Positions 15,813 to 23,573 of a DNA stretch of 33,997 nucleotides are shown piece by piece. The stretch covers positions 1-33,997 of the forward strand of contig NZ_JANXUG010000046.1 of NCBI RefSeq assembly GCF_025352015.1. Direction: 5' to 3'. Made by a program: the position numbers and the translations under genes. Source of the stretch: Flavobacterium sp. Its GTDB lineage: Bacteria; Bacteroidota; Bacteroidia; Flavobacteriales; Flavobacteriaceae. Below the pieces are notes generated by a model, which worked only from the letters and a program-made list of their open reading frames with translations, was not told the origin of the DNA and did no database searches. Numbering within the stretch: position 1 is the first letter of the stretch; each line of letters opens with the position of its first letter.

Positions 15813-16958
15813 ATGCAGAACAAAGAACAAGTCAATGTGGCAGATGATTTAGATGTTAAAAAAATAACTGAACCCCATCTCAATATTATTTTAACTACAG
15901 ATCAAGATGATGAGCGTCCTGTATATATTTCTGGAAATTTTAATAATTGGGTAACACAAGATAAATTATTTGAAATGGAAAAAGTAGGACAAGGTTTGTA
16001 CCATTTTAAATTTGCTCACGATTTTGTATATCCAGATGAAATGCTTTATAAATTTACTCGTGGCGACTGGAGCGAAGTAGAGATTGATAAATATGGCAAT
16101 AGAACCGAAAACCGCCATTGTAAAAAGAAAAATGGAGTTCATAAAGAACATGTTGCCAAATGGCGTCACAATTGGCTACCCTTTAAATCAAAATTTTTGC
16201 CCAAAGTAAAACTAATTTCAAAAGAATTTGAAATTCCACAACTCAATAAAACGAGACGAGTTTGGGCTTTGTTGCCTTATGATTATGATAAATCAATAGA
16301 ACATTATCCTGTTTTATACCTGCAAGACGCGCAGAATTTATTTAATGAAAATGCCAAATATGGCAATTGGGAAATAGATAAAAAGCTGGCCGTTATGGCA
16401 GAATATAATATCGGAAAAATTATAATTGTGGCTGTTGAACATGCCGAAAATGAACGTATTAAAGAATATAATGTAGGTAATACCGTCCTTGGAAACGGAC
16501 AGGGTAAAAAGTATATTCGTTTTTTAACAGAAACATTAAAACCCTTTGTAGACAGCAATTTCAGAACTAAAACCGATAGAGACAACACAGCAATTGGGGG
16601 AAGTTCGATGGGAGGATTGGTGAGTATTTTTTCAGGAATTATGTATCCCGAAGTATTTGGAAAATTGATGATTTTTTCACCTTCGTTATGGGTGGTTCCC
16701 AAAATAAAATTGTCTTTCCTAGATATGGATGAACCTCAAAACACCCGAATATATCTTTATGCTGGTGGTGATGAAAGTGCCACAATGATTGACCATGTAC
16801 AACATTTTAAGAAAAGATTGCTAAAAAAAGAAGGCTACGCCGATAAGATGAAGGTGCGTTTAAGTATAACTTTAGAAGGTAAACATAACGAACGATATTG
16901 GAGCGATGAATTTCCAAAAGCCATTGAATGGTTGTTTTTTAGCACAAAAGAAGAATAA
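15813..16958 (+). CDS. Esterase (EsteraseD/Fes-like) with N-terminal carbohydrate-binding-like domain
   Basis: A 381-residue cytoplasmic protein (no signal peptide). Residues ~22-115 resemble a CBM20/CBM48-type E-set fold: VYISGNFNNWV, then LYHFKFAHDF and MLYKFTRGDWSEVE. Residues ~128-381 form an alpha/beta hydrolase of the putative-esterase (PF00756) family, with YPVLYLQDAQNLF and nucleophile Ser265 in GGSSMGG. The likely base is His358 in EGKHNERYW. The E-set plus esterase order recalls Fes/IroD enterochelin esterases, but no siderophore genes are near. It leads an operon with an aminopeptidase (3-base gap), an ATP-grasp ligase and an unknown protein, so it may cleave an ester or thioester form of the cluster product. 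Confidence 0.82.
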   Translation: MQNKEQVNVADDLDVKKITEPHLNIILTTDQDDERPVYISGNFNNWVTQDKLFEMEKVGQGLYHFKFAHDFVYPDEMLYKFTRGDWSEVEIDKYGNRTENRHCKKKNGVHKEHVAKWRHNWLPFKSKFLPKVKLISKEFEIPQLNKTRRVWALLPYDYDKSIEHYPVLYLQDAQNLFNENAKYGNWEIDKKLAVMAEYNIGKIIIVAVEHAENERIKEYNVGNTVLGNGQGKKYIRFLTETLKPFVDSNFRTKTDRDNTAIGGSSMGGLVSIFSGIMYPEVFGKLMIFSPSLWVVPKIKLSFLDMDEPQNTRIYLYAGGDESATMIDHVQHFKKRLLKKEGYADKMKVRLSITLEGKHNERYWSDEFPKAIEWLFFSTKEE

Positions 16959-16961
16959 TTT

Positions 16962-18383
16962 ATGAAAATAAAAAAAATACAAAATCTCGACAATTTTACT
17001 GGAACTATTTTAATTCCCGTTTTTGAAACCACCTCAAAAAGTATTCTACCTATTGAATATCATGGCGTTTCGGTGTATTCTCAAGTTTTTTACGGAAAAA
17101 AAGATACGCATTATCTTGTTGAAAAATATGATTGTACACACGTCTTTATTGGTTTAGGAAAGCAATTAGATTACAAATCTTTAAAAACCATATTCAGAAG
17201 AATTGCGGCGAACCAAAAAGATATTTTTGGTAAAAATGTGGTTTTGGTAATTCCAGATACTTTCGACACTAATCAAGTAGAAGCCTCAGTTTCTGGATTA
17301 TTATTAGGTACTTATAATTTAGGACACTTCAAAAAAACTGAACCGCATGGTCTTGTCAATGCGGATTTTGAACTGCATTATATTGCTACTTTAGAAATTG
17401 AAAAAACAATACAAAAAGCCTTCAAAATTGCCACTGCACAACTAGAAACTTTTGCTTTAGTAGATTTGCCGCCCAACAAAATTACTCCTAAATACCTTGC
17501 TAATTGGGCAACAGAAACTGGAAAAAAATATGGTTTTGAAATTACGGTATTTGGCAGAGAAAAATCTGCAGAAATGGGTTTACATGCTTTTCTCACTGTG
17601 GGAAAAGGAAGCGCGCAAGAACCCCAATTTATCATTATGGAATACAAGCCAGCAAATGCAAAAAAACATATTGGTTTGGTTGGCAAAGGAATAACGTTTG
17701 ATACCGGAGGTTTGAATATTAAAACGGCTGGAATGGTACAAATGAAATGCGACATGGCAGGCGGAGCAGCAGTTCTTGGAGCAATGCAATTAATTTCTGA
17801 TTTAAAATTGCCTGTTCAAGTTACTGCAATTGTGCCAGCTTGTGAAAATTCTGTTGATGCAAATTCCTTTTTACCAAGTGATGTCATTCAGAGTTATGCG
17901 GGACATTCGATTGAAATTATTGATACAGATGCCGAGGGAAGATTAATTCTGGCGGATGGATTATCCTATTTGATTTCCAATTATAAACCAGAAACGGTTC
18001 TCGATTTGGCTACATTAACAGGAAGTGTCGTTGGAACATTGGGCTATGAATGTGCAGGCCTGTTTACAAATAACGAAGAATTATCAAAAAAGCTACAAGA
18101 ATCTGGCAACGCTGTAGGAGAACGTTTATGGCAATTACCACTTTGGGATGTTTATACACCAGATATTGAAAGCGAAATAGCAGATGTAAAAAACTTTTCG
18201 GGAAAACCTGTGGCTGGAGCAATTTCGGCAGCTAAATTTTTAGAATTTTTTACAGCAAATCACCCTTCATGGGCACATTTAGATATTGCGGGCGTAGCAT
18301 TTGGGGATGACGAATTTGCCAAAACCAAACATGCGACAGCTTATGGAGTTCATCTAATTACTAACTATATCGAAAATCTTTAA
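16962..18383 (+). CDS. M17-family leucyl aminopeptidase
   Basis: A 473-residue dinuclear-metal aminopeptidase. The N-terminal ~150 residues are the M17 macro-like domain. The C-terminal catalytic domain contains GLVGKGITFDTGGL (Lys242 and following Asp), the MKCDMAGG segment, and the signature region DTDAEGRL at 321-328 with metal ligands Asp323 and Glu325 and active-site Arg327. The family signature normally begins Asn-Thr-Asp; here the first residue is Asp. It starts three bases after the esterase stop and ends one base before the ATP-grasp gene. In this context it may trim a small peptide made by the neighbouring ligases rather than serve general peptide turnover. No signal peptide, so cytoplasmic. 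Confidence 0.9.
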   Translation: MKIKKIQNLDNFTGTILIPVFETTSKSILPIEYHGVSVYSQVFYGKKDTHYLVEKYDCTHVFIGLGKQLDYKSLKTIFRRIAANQKDIFGKNVVLVIPDTFDTNQVEASVSGLLLGTYNLGHFKKTEPHGLVNADFELHYIATLEIEKTIQKAFKIATAQLETFALVDLPPNKITPKYLANWATETGKKYGFEITVFGREKSAEMGLHAFLTVGKGSAQEPQFIIMEYKPANAKKHIGLVGKGITFDTGGLNIKTAGMVQMKCDMAGGAAVLGAMQLISDLKLPVQVTAIVPACENSVDANSFLPSDVIQSYAGHSIEIIDTDAEGRLILADGLSYLISNYKPETVLDLATLTGSVVGTLGYECAGLFTNNEELSKKLQESGNAVGERLWQLPLWDVYTPDIESEIADVKNFSGKPVAGAISAAKFLEFFTANHPSWAHLDIAGVAFGDDEFAKTKHATAYGVHLITNYIENL

Positions 18384-18384
18384 A

Positions 18385-19605
18385 ATGGACAGTTCAACCA
18401 AAAATTTCATTTGTGTTTCTAATTATTTCAAAGGAAATGATTTTTTAATTAATTTAAAAAAACAAGGGAATAGAGTGTATTTAATAACTTCTGAAAAACT
18501 TCGTGACAAGCCATGGGCAGTCGATTATATTGATGAAATTTATTTTATGCCAGGACAAGATGTAGATTGGGATTTAAACGGATTACTCGCAGGTGTTGCG
18601 AGTTTGATGCGACATAAAAAGATAGACAGTATCGTTGCTTTGGATGATTTTGATGTTGAAAAAGCAACCTTTTTGAGAGAAAATCTTCGGATTGATGGTA
18701 TGGGACAAACCACCGGACGATACTTTCGTGATAAATTGGCCATGAGAATGAAAGCGGCATCAGCAGGAATACCAATTCCGCCGTTCAGTTCTTTACTAAA
18801 TGATGACGAGATTAATCAGTTTGCAGATACTGTTTCGCCACCTTGGGTATTAAAACCTCGTTCAGAAGCCTCGGCTTCGGGTATCATGAAAGTTCATTAT
18901 AAAGAAGATCTATGGCAAAAAATACACGAATTGGGTGATACAAATCGATTAAAATATCTGGTAGAGCAATTCAAACCTGGGGCTGTTTATCATTGTGATG
19001 GATTGAATTGGAAAGGAAAGACTTTGTTTTCTATTACCTCGCAATATTTATCCACACCAATGGAAATTTCTCAAGGTGGCGGAATTTTCAGAAGTGCCAC
19101 AATACCATATGATTGCAAAGATGATAAGGACATAAAAAAAATTAATGAAAAAATTCTCAAAGCATTTGGCATGCAATATGGTGCCAATCACACCGAGTTT
19201 ATTAAATGTAATGATGATGGAAAAATCTATTTTCTAGAAACAGCATCCCGTGTTGGTGGTGCTCATTTAGCTGAAATGGTTGAAGCTGCATCTGGTGTAA
19301 ATCTATGGGCTGAATGGGCAAAAATTGAAAATGGTTTGTCAAAAGACATTGAATACAATTTGCCCACTATCAAAAAGGAATTTGCCGGAATTGTATTAAC
19401 ACTTTCTAAATTTGAACATCCTGATTTATCGAACTTTAATGATACCGAAGTTTATTTTAGAGTGCCCTTGGAATATCATGCTGGTTTGATTGTAAAAAGT
19501 GATAACCCCGCCAGAATTAGAGAGTTACTTGACGATTATGCAGAACGATTAAGTAAAGATTTTGCAACAGTGGCAAAGCAAGAGACAACAAAAAAACTCC
19601 ATTGA
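18385..19605 (+). CDS. ATP-grasp ligase (carboxylase/CPSase-like)
   Basis: A 406-residue ATP-grasp enzyme, predicted to activate a carboxylate as acyl phosphate and join it to an amine. The order is a pre-ATP-grasp Rossmann-like domain (1-115), then PPWVLKPRSEASASG (ATP lysine Lys157 and glycine loop), LVEQFKPG (Glu194), and C-terminal metal-binding HTEFIKCNDDGKIYFLETAS with Glu271, Glu285 and Arg289. The segment RVGGAHLAEMVEAASG follows, as in the CPSase-L/BC-type group. Substrates cannot be read. It is third in the operon and overlaps the next gene by four bases (ATGA at 19602-19605). Related enzymes make dipeptides or peptide tags. Confidence 0.88.
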   Translation: MDSSTKNFICVSNYFKGNDFLINLKKQGNRVYLITSEKLRDKPWAVDYIDEIYFMPGQDVDWDLNGLLAGVASLMRHKKIDSIVALDDFDVEKATFLRENLRIDGMGQTTGRYFRDKLAMRMKAASAGIPIPPFSSLLNDDEINQFADTVSPPWVLKPRSEASASGIMKVHYKEDLWQKIHELGDTNRLKYLVEQFKPGAVYHCDGLNWKGKTLFSITSQYLSTPMEISQGGGIFRSATIPYDCKDDKDIKKINEKILKAFGMQYGANHTEFIKCNDDGKIYFLETASRVGGAHLAEMVEAASGVNLWAEWAKIENGLSKDIEYNLPTIKKEFAGIVLTLSKFEHPDLSNFNDTEVYFRVPLEYHAGLIVKSDNPARIRELLDDYAERLSKDFATVAKQETTKKLH

Positions 19606-20159
19606 CCATCGTGGTAACCAAAATTTACAGCAAAAACAATTTTCACAAACACACTTTCTGTATTTGGAAAGAAATTTTGTTTACCAAAATAAATGATTTA
19701 AAAATTAGTTACACCAGTCAGTCGGGAAGTCAATATATTTTTACTGCGGAAGGTTTGTATCGAATTTCAAATCATTGGGGACGAGTTGCCAACTGTCATT
19801 GGCGATTAATCCCTTTAGACCAATTTAAAAGTCAGGCGAAAATAGTTGGGTTTGCAAATTGGTCTGATTTTTATTCCAATGATGATACTTCGAAGCTTTT
19901 TTTTATTGAGGTGAATTTTGAAAAACAAGAAGCTAGTTTTTATCATAAGTTAAGTGCCGACAATAAGCAAAATGTAGTAATACGAAATGCAAAAGAAACT
20001 GCTAAAACCATTAGAACCATTAAACAAGTTTTTACAGAAACAGATTGGGCAAAGCACTTGAACTACAATGATTTGGATAGTTTTAGAAAGGAAATTATAA
20101 TCGAATTGGTTAACTCTGAACGAAGTTTTTTGGAGATTAAGAAAGCTTACTTAAAATAG
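19602..20159 (+). CDS. Conserved-looking protein of unknown function in the ligase cluster
   Basis: A 185-residue soluble protein I do not recognise. The N-terminal half is beta-rich and the middle has a distinctive aromatic/Cys segment YRISNHWGRVANCHWRL (residues 53-69). It continues with a WSDFYSNDD segment, a beta hairpin, and a helical C-terminal third (TDWAKHLNYNDLDSFRKEII). There is no signal peptide and no membrane helix. Its start overlaps the ATP-grasp stop by four bases, so it is almost certainly translationally coupled to it and likely acts in the same pathway. It is last in the plus-strand operon and converges on the permuted ATP-grasp gene with 43 bases between stops. Cys65 and His66 next to three Trp residues could form a small binding or catalytic site; this is speculation. 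Confidence 0.72.
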   Translation: MTIVVTKIYSKNNFHKHTFCIWKEILFTKINDLKISYTSQSGSQYIFTAEGLYRISNHWGRVANCHWRLIPLDQFKSQAKIVGFANWSDFYSNDDTSKLFFIEVNFEKQEASFYHKLSADNKQNVVIRNAKETAKTIRTIKQVFTETDWAKHLNYNDLDSFRKEIIIELVNSERSFLEIKKAYLK

Positions 20160-20202
20160 GCTAATTTGCATTATATAAGAAGGAACAAAAATGCTATGAC
20201 TA

Positions 20203-21393
20203 CTATTTCTCAAACATCCCAACCGTTCCTCCAACCCAATCTTTGTCTTTGTTGAATTTTACGCCTATCATTTCACCGCGACTTAATCGCACCAAATTGG
20301 TCACTAGAGTAGGAGATGGCTCATTTTTTTTCCAAACGGCAAGCAAACGTACTTCAGCTTTTACTAAACCATCGGGTGACTGGATAATAGGTTTGTAATT
20401 TACTTTTTTCTGAAGAATGTATAAATCTTTTTGTTTTACAGCTTCAATATCCTCTTTTTTTACATGAAAAATCACACCACTACCTGAAAACGAAAACAAT
20501 GGTTTCAATACATAGTTTTCCAAATCTTTTGGAATTTCTTTTAAGTCCGAAAGAAGCGTAGTTTCAATGAAATATTTTCCTTTTAAATAAGGTAATATAA
20601 ATTTACTAATTCTAAAAAACCAGTTTGGATGTCCTGCCCATTCAACATCTAAATCTGCAGAAAAATCAAAATCAAGCTTCAAATCGGTACGCAAATCGAG
20701 TTCATCAAAAATAACACGATTGTAAATTCTTTTGACTATAATATCTTTCCCTAAATTATTTTTATAGAATAGTTGCTTTCCTATTTGAAACAATTCTGTC
20801 ACACAAACGATGGGAATTCCGATGTCTCTATGGCAGTAATAAAAGTCTATTTTGGTGTTTTGTTTTTCGGGTTCTACTTCTAATAGAATTACATTTTCTT
20901 TGGGAAGGTCATTGCAAATTACCTCTTCAATTAGTCGCAAATAACTTTCTTGATTTAATCTATTAAAGAACGGTGTCAATTCAGAAAGAAAAGGGTAGTG
21001 GTTGACAAATTTTTGAGACAAGTGATTCTGAAAATTATACAACGAAGGAAATCCCTGTACTTCAATAAGTTTAGGAACAATTTCACCATTTTCTTCACAA
21101 ATACCAAAATCAATAGCTAAAAAAGTGGTGTGATTATCTTCGTTTGCAACTTTTCGGTTTAATTCTAATGCTCTGTCTGTAAGTTTTTTAAAATCATCAT
21201 TTTTAATAAAATCAATCACTTCCTGATATCCTGCAAGCAATTGAGCTTTCAGTTCATTGGAAATAAAAAAAGGAGTTTCGCCAATTCTGAAAGTTACTTT
21301 ATAATCAAAATCAGCGGTAATGTCATTAATAAATGCATTGTATTTTTTGGCTGTAAAATTATCGTTGAAAAGTTTACGGTATTTTGAGTTCAT
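20203..21393 (-). CDS. Circularly permuted ATP-grasp-type protein
   Basis: A 396-residue protein with ATP-grasp hallmarks in swapped order. The acidic metal-binding part comes first (LAIDFG with Asp95; PKLIEVQGFPSLY with Glu111). The phosphate lysine and glycine loop come late (YVLKPLFSFSGSGVIF, Lys297 and 301-306), followed by DLYILQKK as the adenine-facing strand and KAEVRLLAVW. That order is the mark of circularly permuted ATP-grasp ligases, of which glutathionylspermidine-type synthetases and several peptide ligases are examples. It is the last gene of the minus-strand set, 62 bases after the amidotransferase-like gene, and it ends facing the plus-strand set. Substrate unknown. Confidence 0.72.
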   Translation of the reverse strand: MNSKYRKLFNDNFTAKKYNAFINDITADFDYKVTFRIGETPFFISNELKAQLLAGYQEVIDFIKNDDFKKLTDRALELNRKVANEDNHTTFLAIDFGICEENGEIVPKLIEVQGFPSLYNFQNHLSQKFVNHYPFLSELTPFFNRLNQESYLRLIEEVICNDLPKENVILLEVEPEKQNTKIDFYYCHRDIGIPIVCVTELFQIGKQLFYKNNLGKDIIVKRIYNRVIFDELDLRTDLKLDFDFSADLDVEWAGHPNWFFRISKFILPYLKGKYFIETTLLSDLKEIPKDLENYVLKPLFSFSGSGVIFHVKKEDIEAVKQKDLYILQKKVNYKPIIQSPDGLVKAEVRLLAVWKKNEPSPTLVTNLVRLSRGEMIGVKFNKDKDWVGGTVGMFEK

Positions 21394-21397
21394 TTTT

Positions 21398-21422
21398 AAA
21401 GTATTAAGATGAAAGTATTAAG
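21398..21422. repeat. 11-base direct repeat in the gap before the permuted ATP-grasp gene
   Basis: AAAGTATTAAG occurs at 21398-21408 and 21412-21422, three bases apart. An imperfect inverted copy follows at about 21440-21450. It lies just before the start of the minus-strand gene. It might be a binding site or a simple intergenic repeat of the kind common in flavobacteria. Confidence 0.5.
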
Positions 21423-21455
21423 TAGCCAAAAAGTCTTTGTACTTAATATTTGATA

Positions 21456-22283
21456 CTAATTCGATAGAATTTTTTTAGTTCTAATCAACTCATTAATAGC
21501 AATTCGAAGGAAATTTGGAATAATGGTTTCGTTTGTTTTATAGATTTTATCTTCGTCTAGTAAATCTTCGAGCATATCACGAAACTTTTGTTTTCCTTTC
21601 ATAGCAATGATTCTTTCGCGCTTTTCTTTATTCTTCAAATTGGCAATAAAACTCAAGGCATCGGCTTCGGGATGGAATTGCAATCCAACAAATTCATCCG
21701 AAAAACGAACTCCCATTATAGCTCGTTCATATTCTCGATAGGTTCTGATTTTTTCTAATGCAATAATCATGGCACCTTTTTTACTAAATAGACTTAATTT
21801 TGGTTGCACAACTTGATAATCGCGACTATCAATTGCGTAGAATGGACTTTCTAATCCTTCCAAAATTGTGTCATTCAATCCTGCTTCTGTTTTGTGAATT
21901 GTCATTACACCAAATGAAGTTGATTTTCTTTTTGTAATTTCTGCCAGCCCAAAGTGATGACAAGCCATTTGAAACGAATGACAAATAAACAAAACGTGTT
22001 TTTTTACTTTTTGTTCCTTATTCCAATTCCATAATTCGTTGATAAAATCGTACCATTTCAAATCCCAGTTGCCATTACCATCTAACGGATTTCCTGGTCC
22101 ACCAGTTGAAATATAAATATCAAATTTTTCAATAGTTGGAAATTCACTTTTGCCACGAACATCAAAAACCTGAAATGTTACAATTTGATTAAATCTATTG
22201 ATGATGTCAATGATACAACGCATTCCCTGATTGGGTTCTCCGTCGTACATGTCTAAAACTGCTATTCGTATTTGGTGGCTCAT
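21456..22283 (-). CDS. Class I glutamine amidotransferase-like protein
   Basis: A 275-residue protein with a full GATase1 triad: nucleophile Cys101 in FICHSFQM, His204 and Glu206 in QFHPEAD. The strand preceding the oxyanion region reads STGGPGNPLDG. Members either release ammonia from glutamine for a partner synthetase or hydrolyse gamma-glutamyl bonds (gamma-glutamyl hydrolase, PuuD). A partner synthetase of the GMP- or CTP-synthase kind is absent, while a GCS2-type ligase, whose relatives make gamma-glutamyl amides, sits immediately upstream (36-base gap). A gamma-glutamyl hydrolase role, or ammonia supply to an ATP-grasp partner, are both possible. The C-terminal ~60 basic residues extend past the core fold. 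Confidence 0.85.
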   Translation of the reverse strand: MSHQIRIAVLDMYDGEPNQGMRCIIDIINRFNQIVTFQVFDVRGKSEFPTIEKFDIYISTGGPGNPLDGNGNWDLKWYDFINELWNWNKEQKVKKHVLFICHSFQMACHHFGLAEITKRKSTSFGVMTIHKTEAGLNDTILEGLESPFYAIDSRDYQVVQPKLSLFSKKGAMIIALEKIRTYREYERAIMGVRFSDEFVGLQFHPEADALSFIANLKNKEKRERIIAMKGKQKFRDMLEDLLDEDKIYKTNETIIPNFLRIAINELIRTKKILSN

Positions 22284-22301
22284 GCTATCAATTTAATGGT
22301 G

Positions 22302-22309
22302 CAAATATA
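22302..22309 (-). promoter_or_regulatory. Candidate internal -7 element before the amidotransferase-like gene
   Basis: On the minus strand TATATTTG lies 18 bases before ATG 22283, in the short gap after the GCS2-type gene. No matching -33 box is seen. It could let the last two genes be expressed apart from the rest. Confidence 0.35.
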
Positions 22310-22319
22310 ACTTTTTCAA

Positions 22320-23429
22320 TTATAATCCTCTTGTGAATTCACTAGTAATCATATCAACTACTTGGGTCAAATCTTGAGTAGATTCAAAAACGGCTAACTG
22401 TTTATCAGCTCCAGTACCCTCTTTCATTATGGTGTGCACATAATTAATTTGGTCTCGACTTCCCAATTCATCTACAACATCGTCAATAAATTCAAGTAGT
22501 TCTAGAATCAAACATTTGGTTTCTACTTCTTTTTGCAATCCAAAGTCAATCATATGATTGTCTATTCCGTAACGAGCTGCTCTAAATTTATTTTCTTTAA
22601 TCAAGGCAATTCTATAAATATTGAAGCTGGTATTATTCATGGTCAATTTATATAATTTGGCCACAATAGCCTGAATAATAGCTACTATACAAATTGTTTC
22701 ATCTACGGTTAAACTCATATCGCAGATACGAAATTCAATCGTGTCGTAAAACGGATGCAAGCGCAAATCCCACCAGATTTTCTTGGGATTATCAATACAT
22801 TTTGTTTTGACTAGTGTTTCAAGATAATTATCATACGACTGTACGCTATCAAAATATTCTGGCAAACCCGTACGAGGAAATTTATCAAACACTTTGGTTC
22901 TAAATGATTTGTAACCTGTATTTCGACCTTCCCAAAACGGAGAATTGGTAGATAACGCAAAAATATGTGGCAAAAAATAACATGCTTGGTTCATCAACTG
23001 CAACCCAATTTCCCGGTTTTCAATGCCTACATGACAATGCATTCCGAAAATTAGATTGGAACGCGCCGCATCTTGCAACTCATTTACTATATGATGGTAC
23101 CGCGGATCATCTGTTATGGGTTGGTCTTGCCACCGCGAAAAAGGATGTGTACCAGCACCACCAACAACCAATCCTTGCTTGTCTGCTAATTCTACAATTT
23201 TACTGCGCAAAAATCTTATTTCGTCCCGTGCTTCAGTTATATTTTTACAAATATTCGTTCCAACTTCTACCACCGATTGGTGCATTTCAGCTTTTACCTG
23301 TTCGTTTAAAATAATTTTCGCTCCATCAACAATTTTAGATAAATGCGAGCGCAAATCACGAGTTTCAGGATCAATAATTTGATATTCTTCTTCTACACCT
23401 AGTGTAAATATGGGTAATTTTTTTGTCAT
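22320..23429 (-). CDS. Carboxylate-amine ligase, GCS2/YbdK family
   Basis: A 369-residue enzyme of the glutamate-cysteine ligase type 2 family (COG2170-like; glutamine-synthetase fold). ATP/metal-binding motifs are TLGVEEEYQIIDPETRDLR at the N-terminus, FGMHCHVGIENRE in the middle, and HPFYDTIEFRICDMSLTVDE. Family members join an amine to the gamma-carboxylate of glutamate, though substrates vary widely. Start chosen at ATG 23429 (MTKKLPIFTLG) because it gives the family N-terminus. An upstream in-frame start at 23468 would add 13 basic residues from a stretch containing part of a large inverted repeat. It lies in the minus-strand set between a RimK-like ATP-grasp gene (144-base gap) and the amidotransferase-like gene. 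Confidence 0.88.
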   Translation of the reverse strand: MTKKLPIFTLGVEEEYQIIDPETRDLRSHLSKIVDGAKIILNEQVKAEMHQSVVEVGTNICKNITEARDEIRFLRSKIVELADKQGLVVGGAGTHPFSRWQDQPITDDPRYHHIVNELQDAARSNLIFGMHCHVGIENREIGLQLMNQACYFLPHIFALSTNSPFWEGRNTGYKSFRTKVFDKFPRTGLPEYFDSVQSYDNYLETLVKTKCIDNPKKIWWDLRLHPFYDTIEFRICDMSLTVDETICIVAIIQAIVAKLYKLTMNNTSFNIYRIALIKENKFRAARYGIDNHMIDFGLQKEVETKCLILELLEFIDDVVDELGSRDQINYVHTIMKEGTGADKQLAVFESTQDLTQVVDMITSEFTRGL

Positions 23430-23470
23430 GTATTTATTTTTTGAAGCTATTCCAGCTTTCCGTTTCAATC

Positions 23471-23517
23471 TTTTTTATTTTGTTTTTCGACTTCACTCTA
23501 AAAAACAAAATAAAAAA
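23471..23517. repeat. 17-bp perfect inverted repeat in leader of the GCS2-type gene
   Basis: TTTTTTATTTTGTTTTT (23471-23487) and its exact reverse complement (23501-23517) enclose 13 bases. It sits within the 144-base gap between the upstream ATP-grasp gene and the GCS2 start at 23429. A transcript on the minus strand would fold into a long, almost all A-U stem 40-90 bases before the GCS2 start. With so few G-C pairs it is weak as a rho-independent terminator. It may be an RNA stability or partial-termination element. Confidence 0.7.
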
Positions 23518-23573
23518 GGATTTCCACTGCAATCTGGGCTAGAGTATCTTACTATTCATTGGCGTAAAGCTAT

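Noticed and set aside
16304..16702. 132-codon minus-strand open frame opposite the first esterase
   Set aside because: It is opposite the catalytic Ser265 region of an intact esterase and its translation resembles no protein family.
15813..16958. First esterase considered as an enterobactin-type siderophore esterase
   Set aside because: No siderophore synthesis, TonB receptor or iron transport genes are nearby; only the domain order is shared.
17378..17755. 125-codon minus-strand open frame opposite the M17 aminopeptidase
   Set aside because: Shadow of the conserved catalytic domain; no independent promoter or domain.
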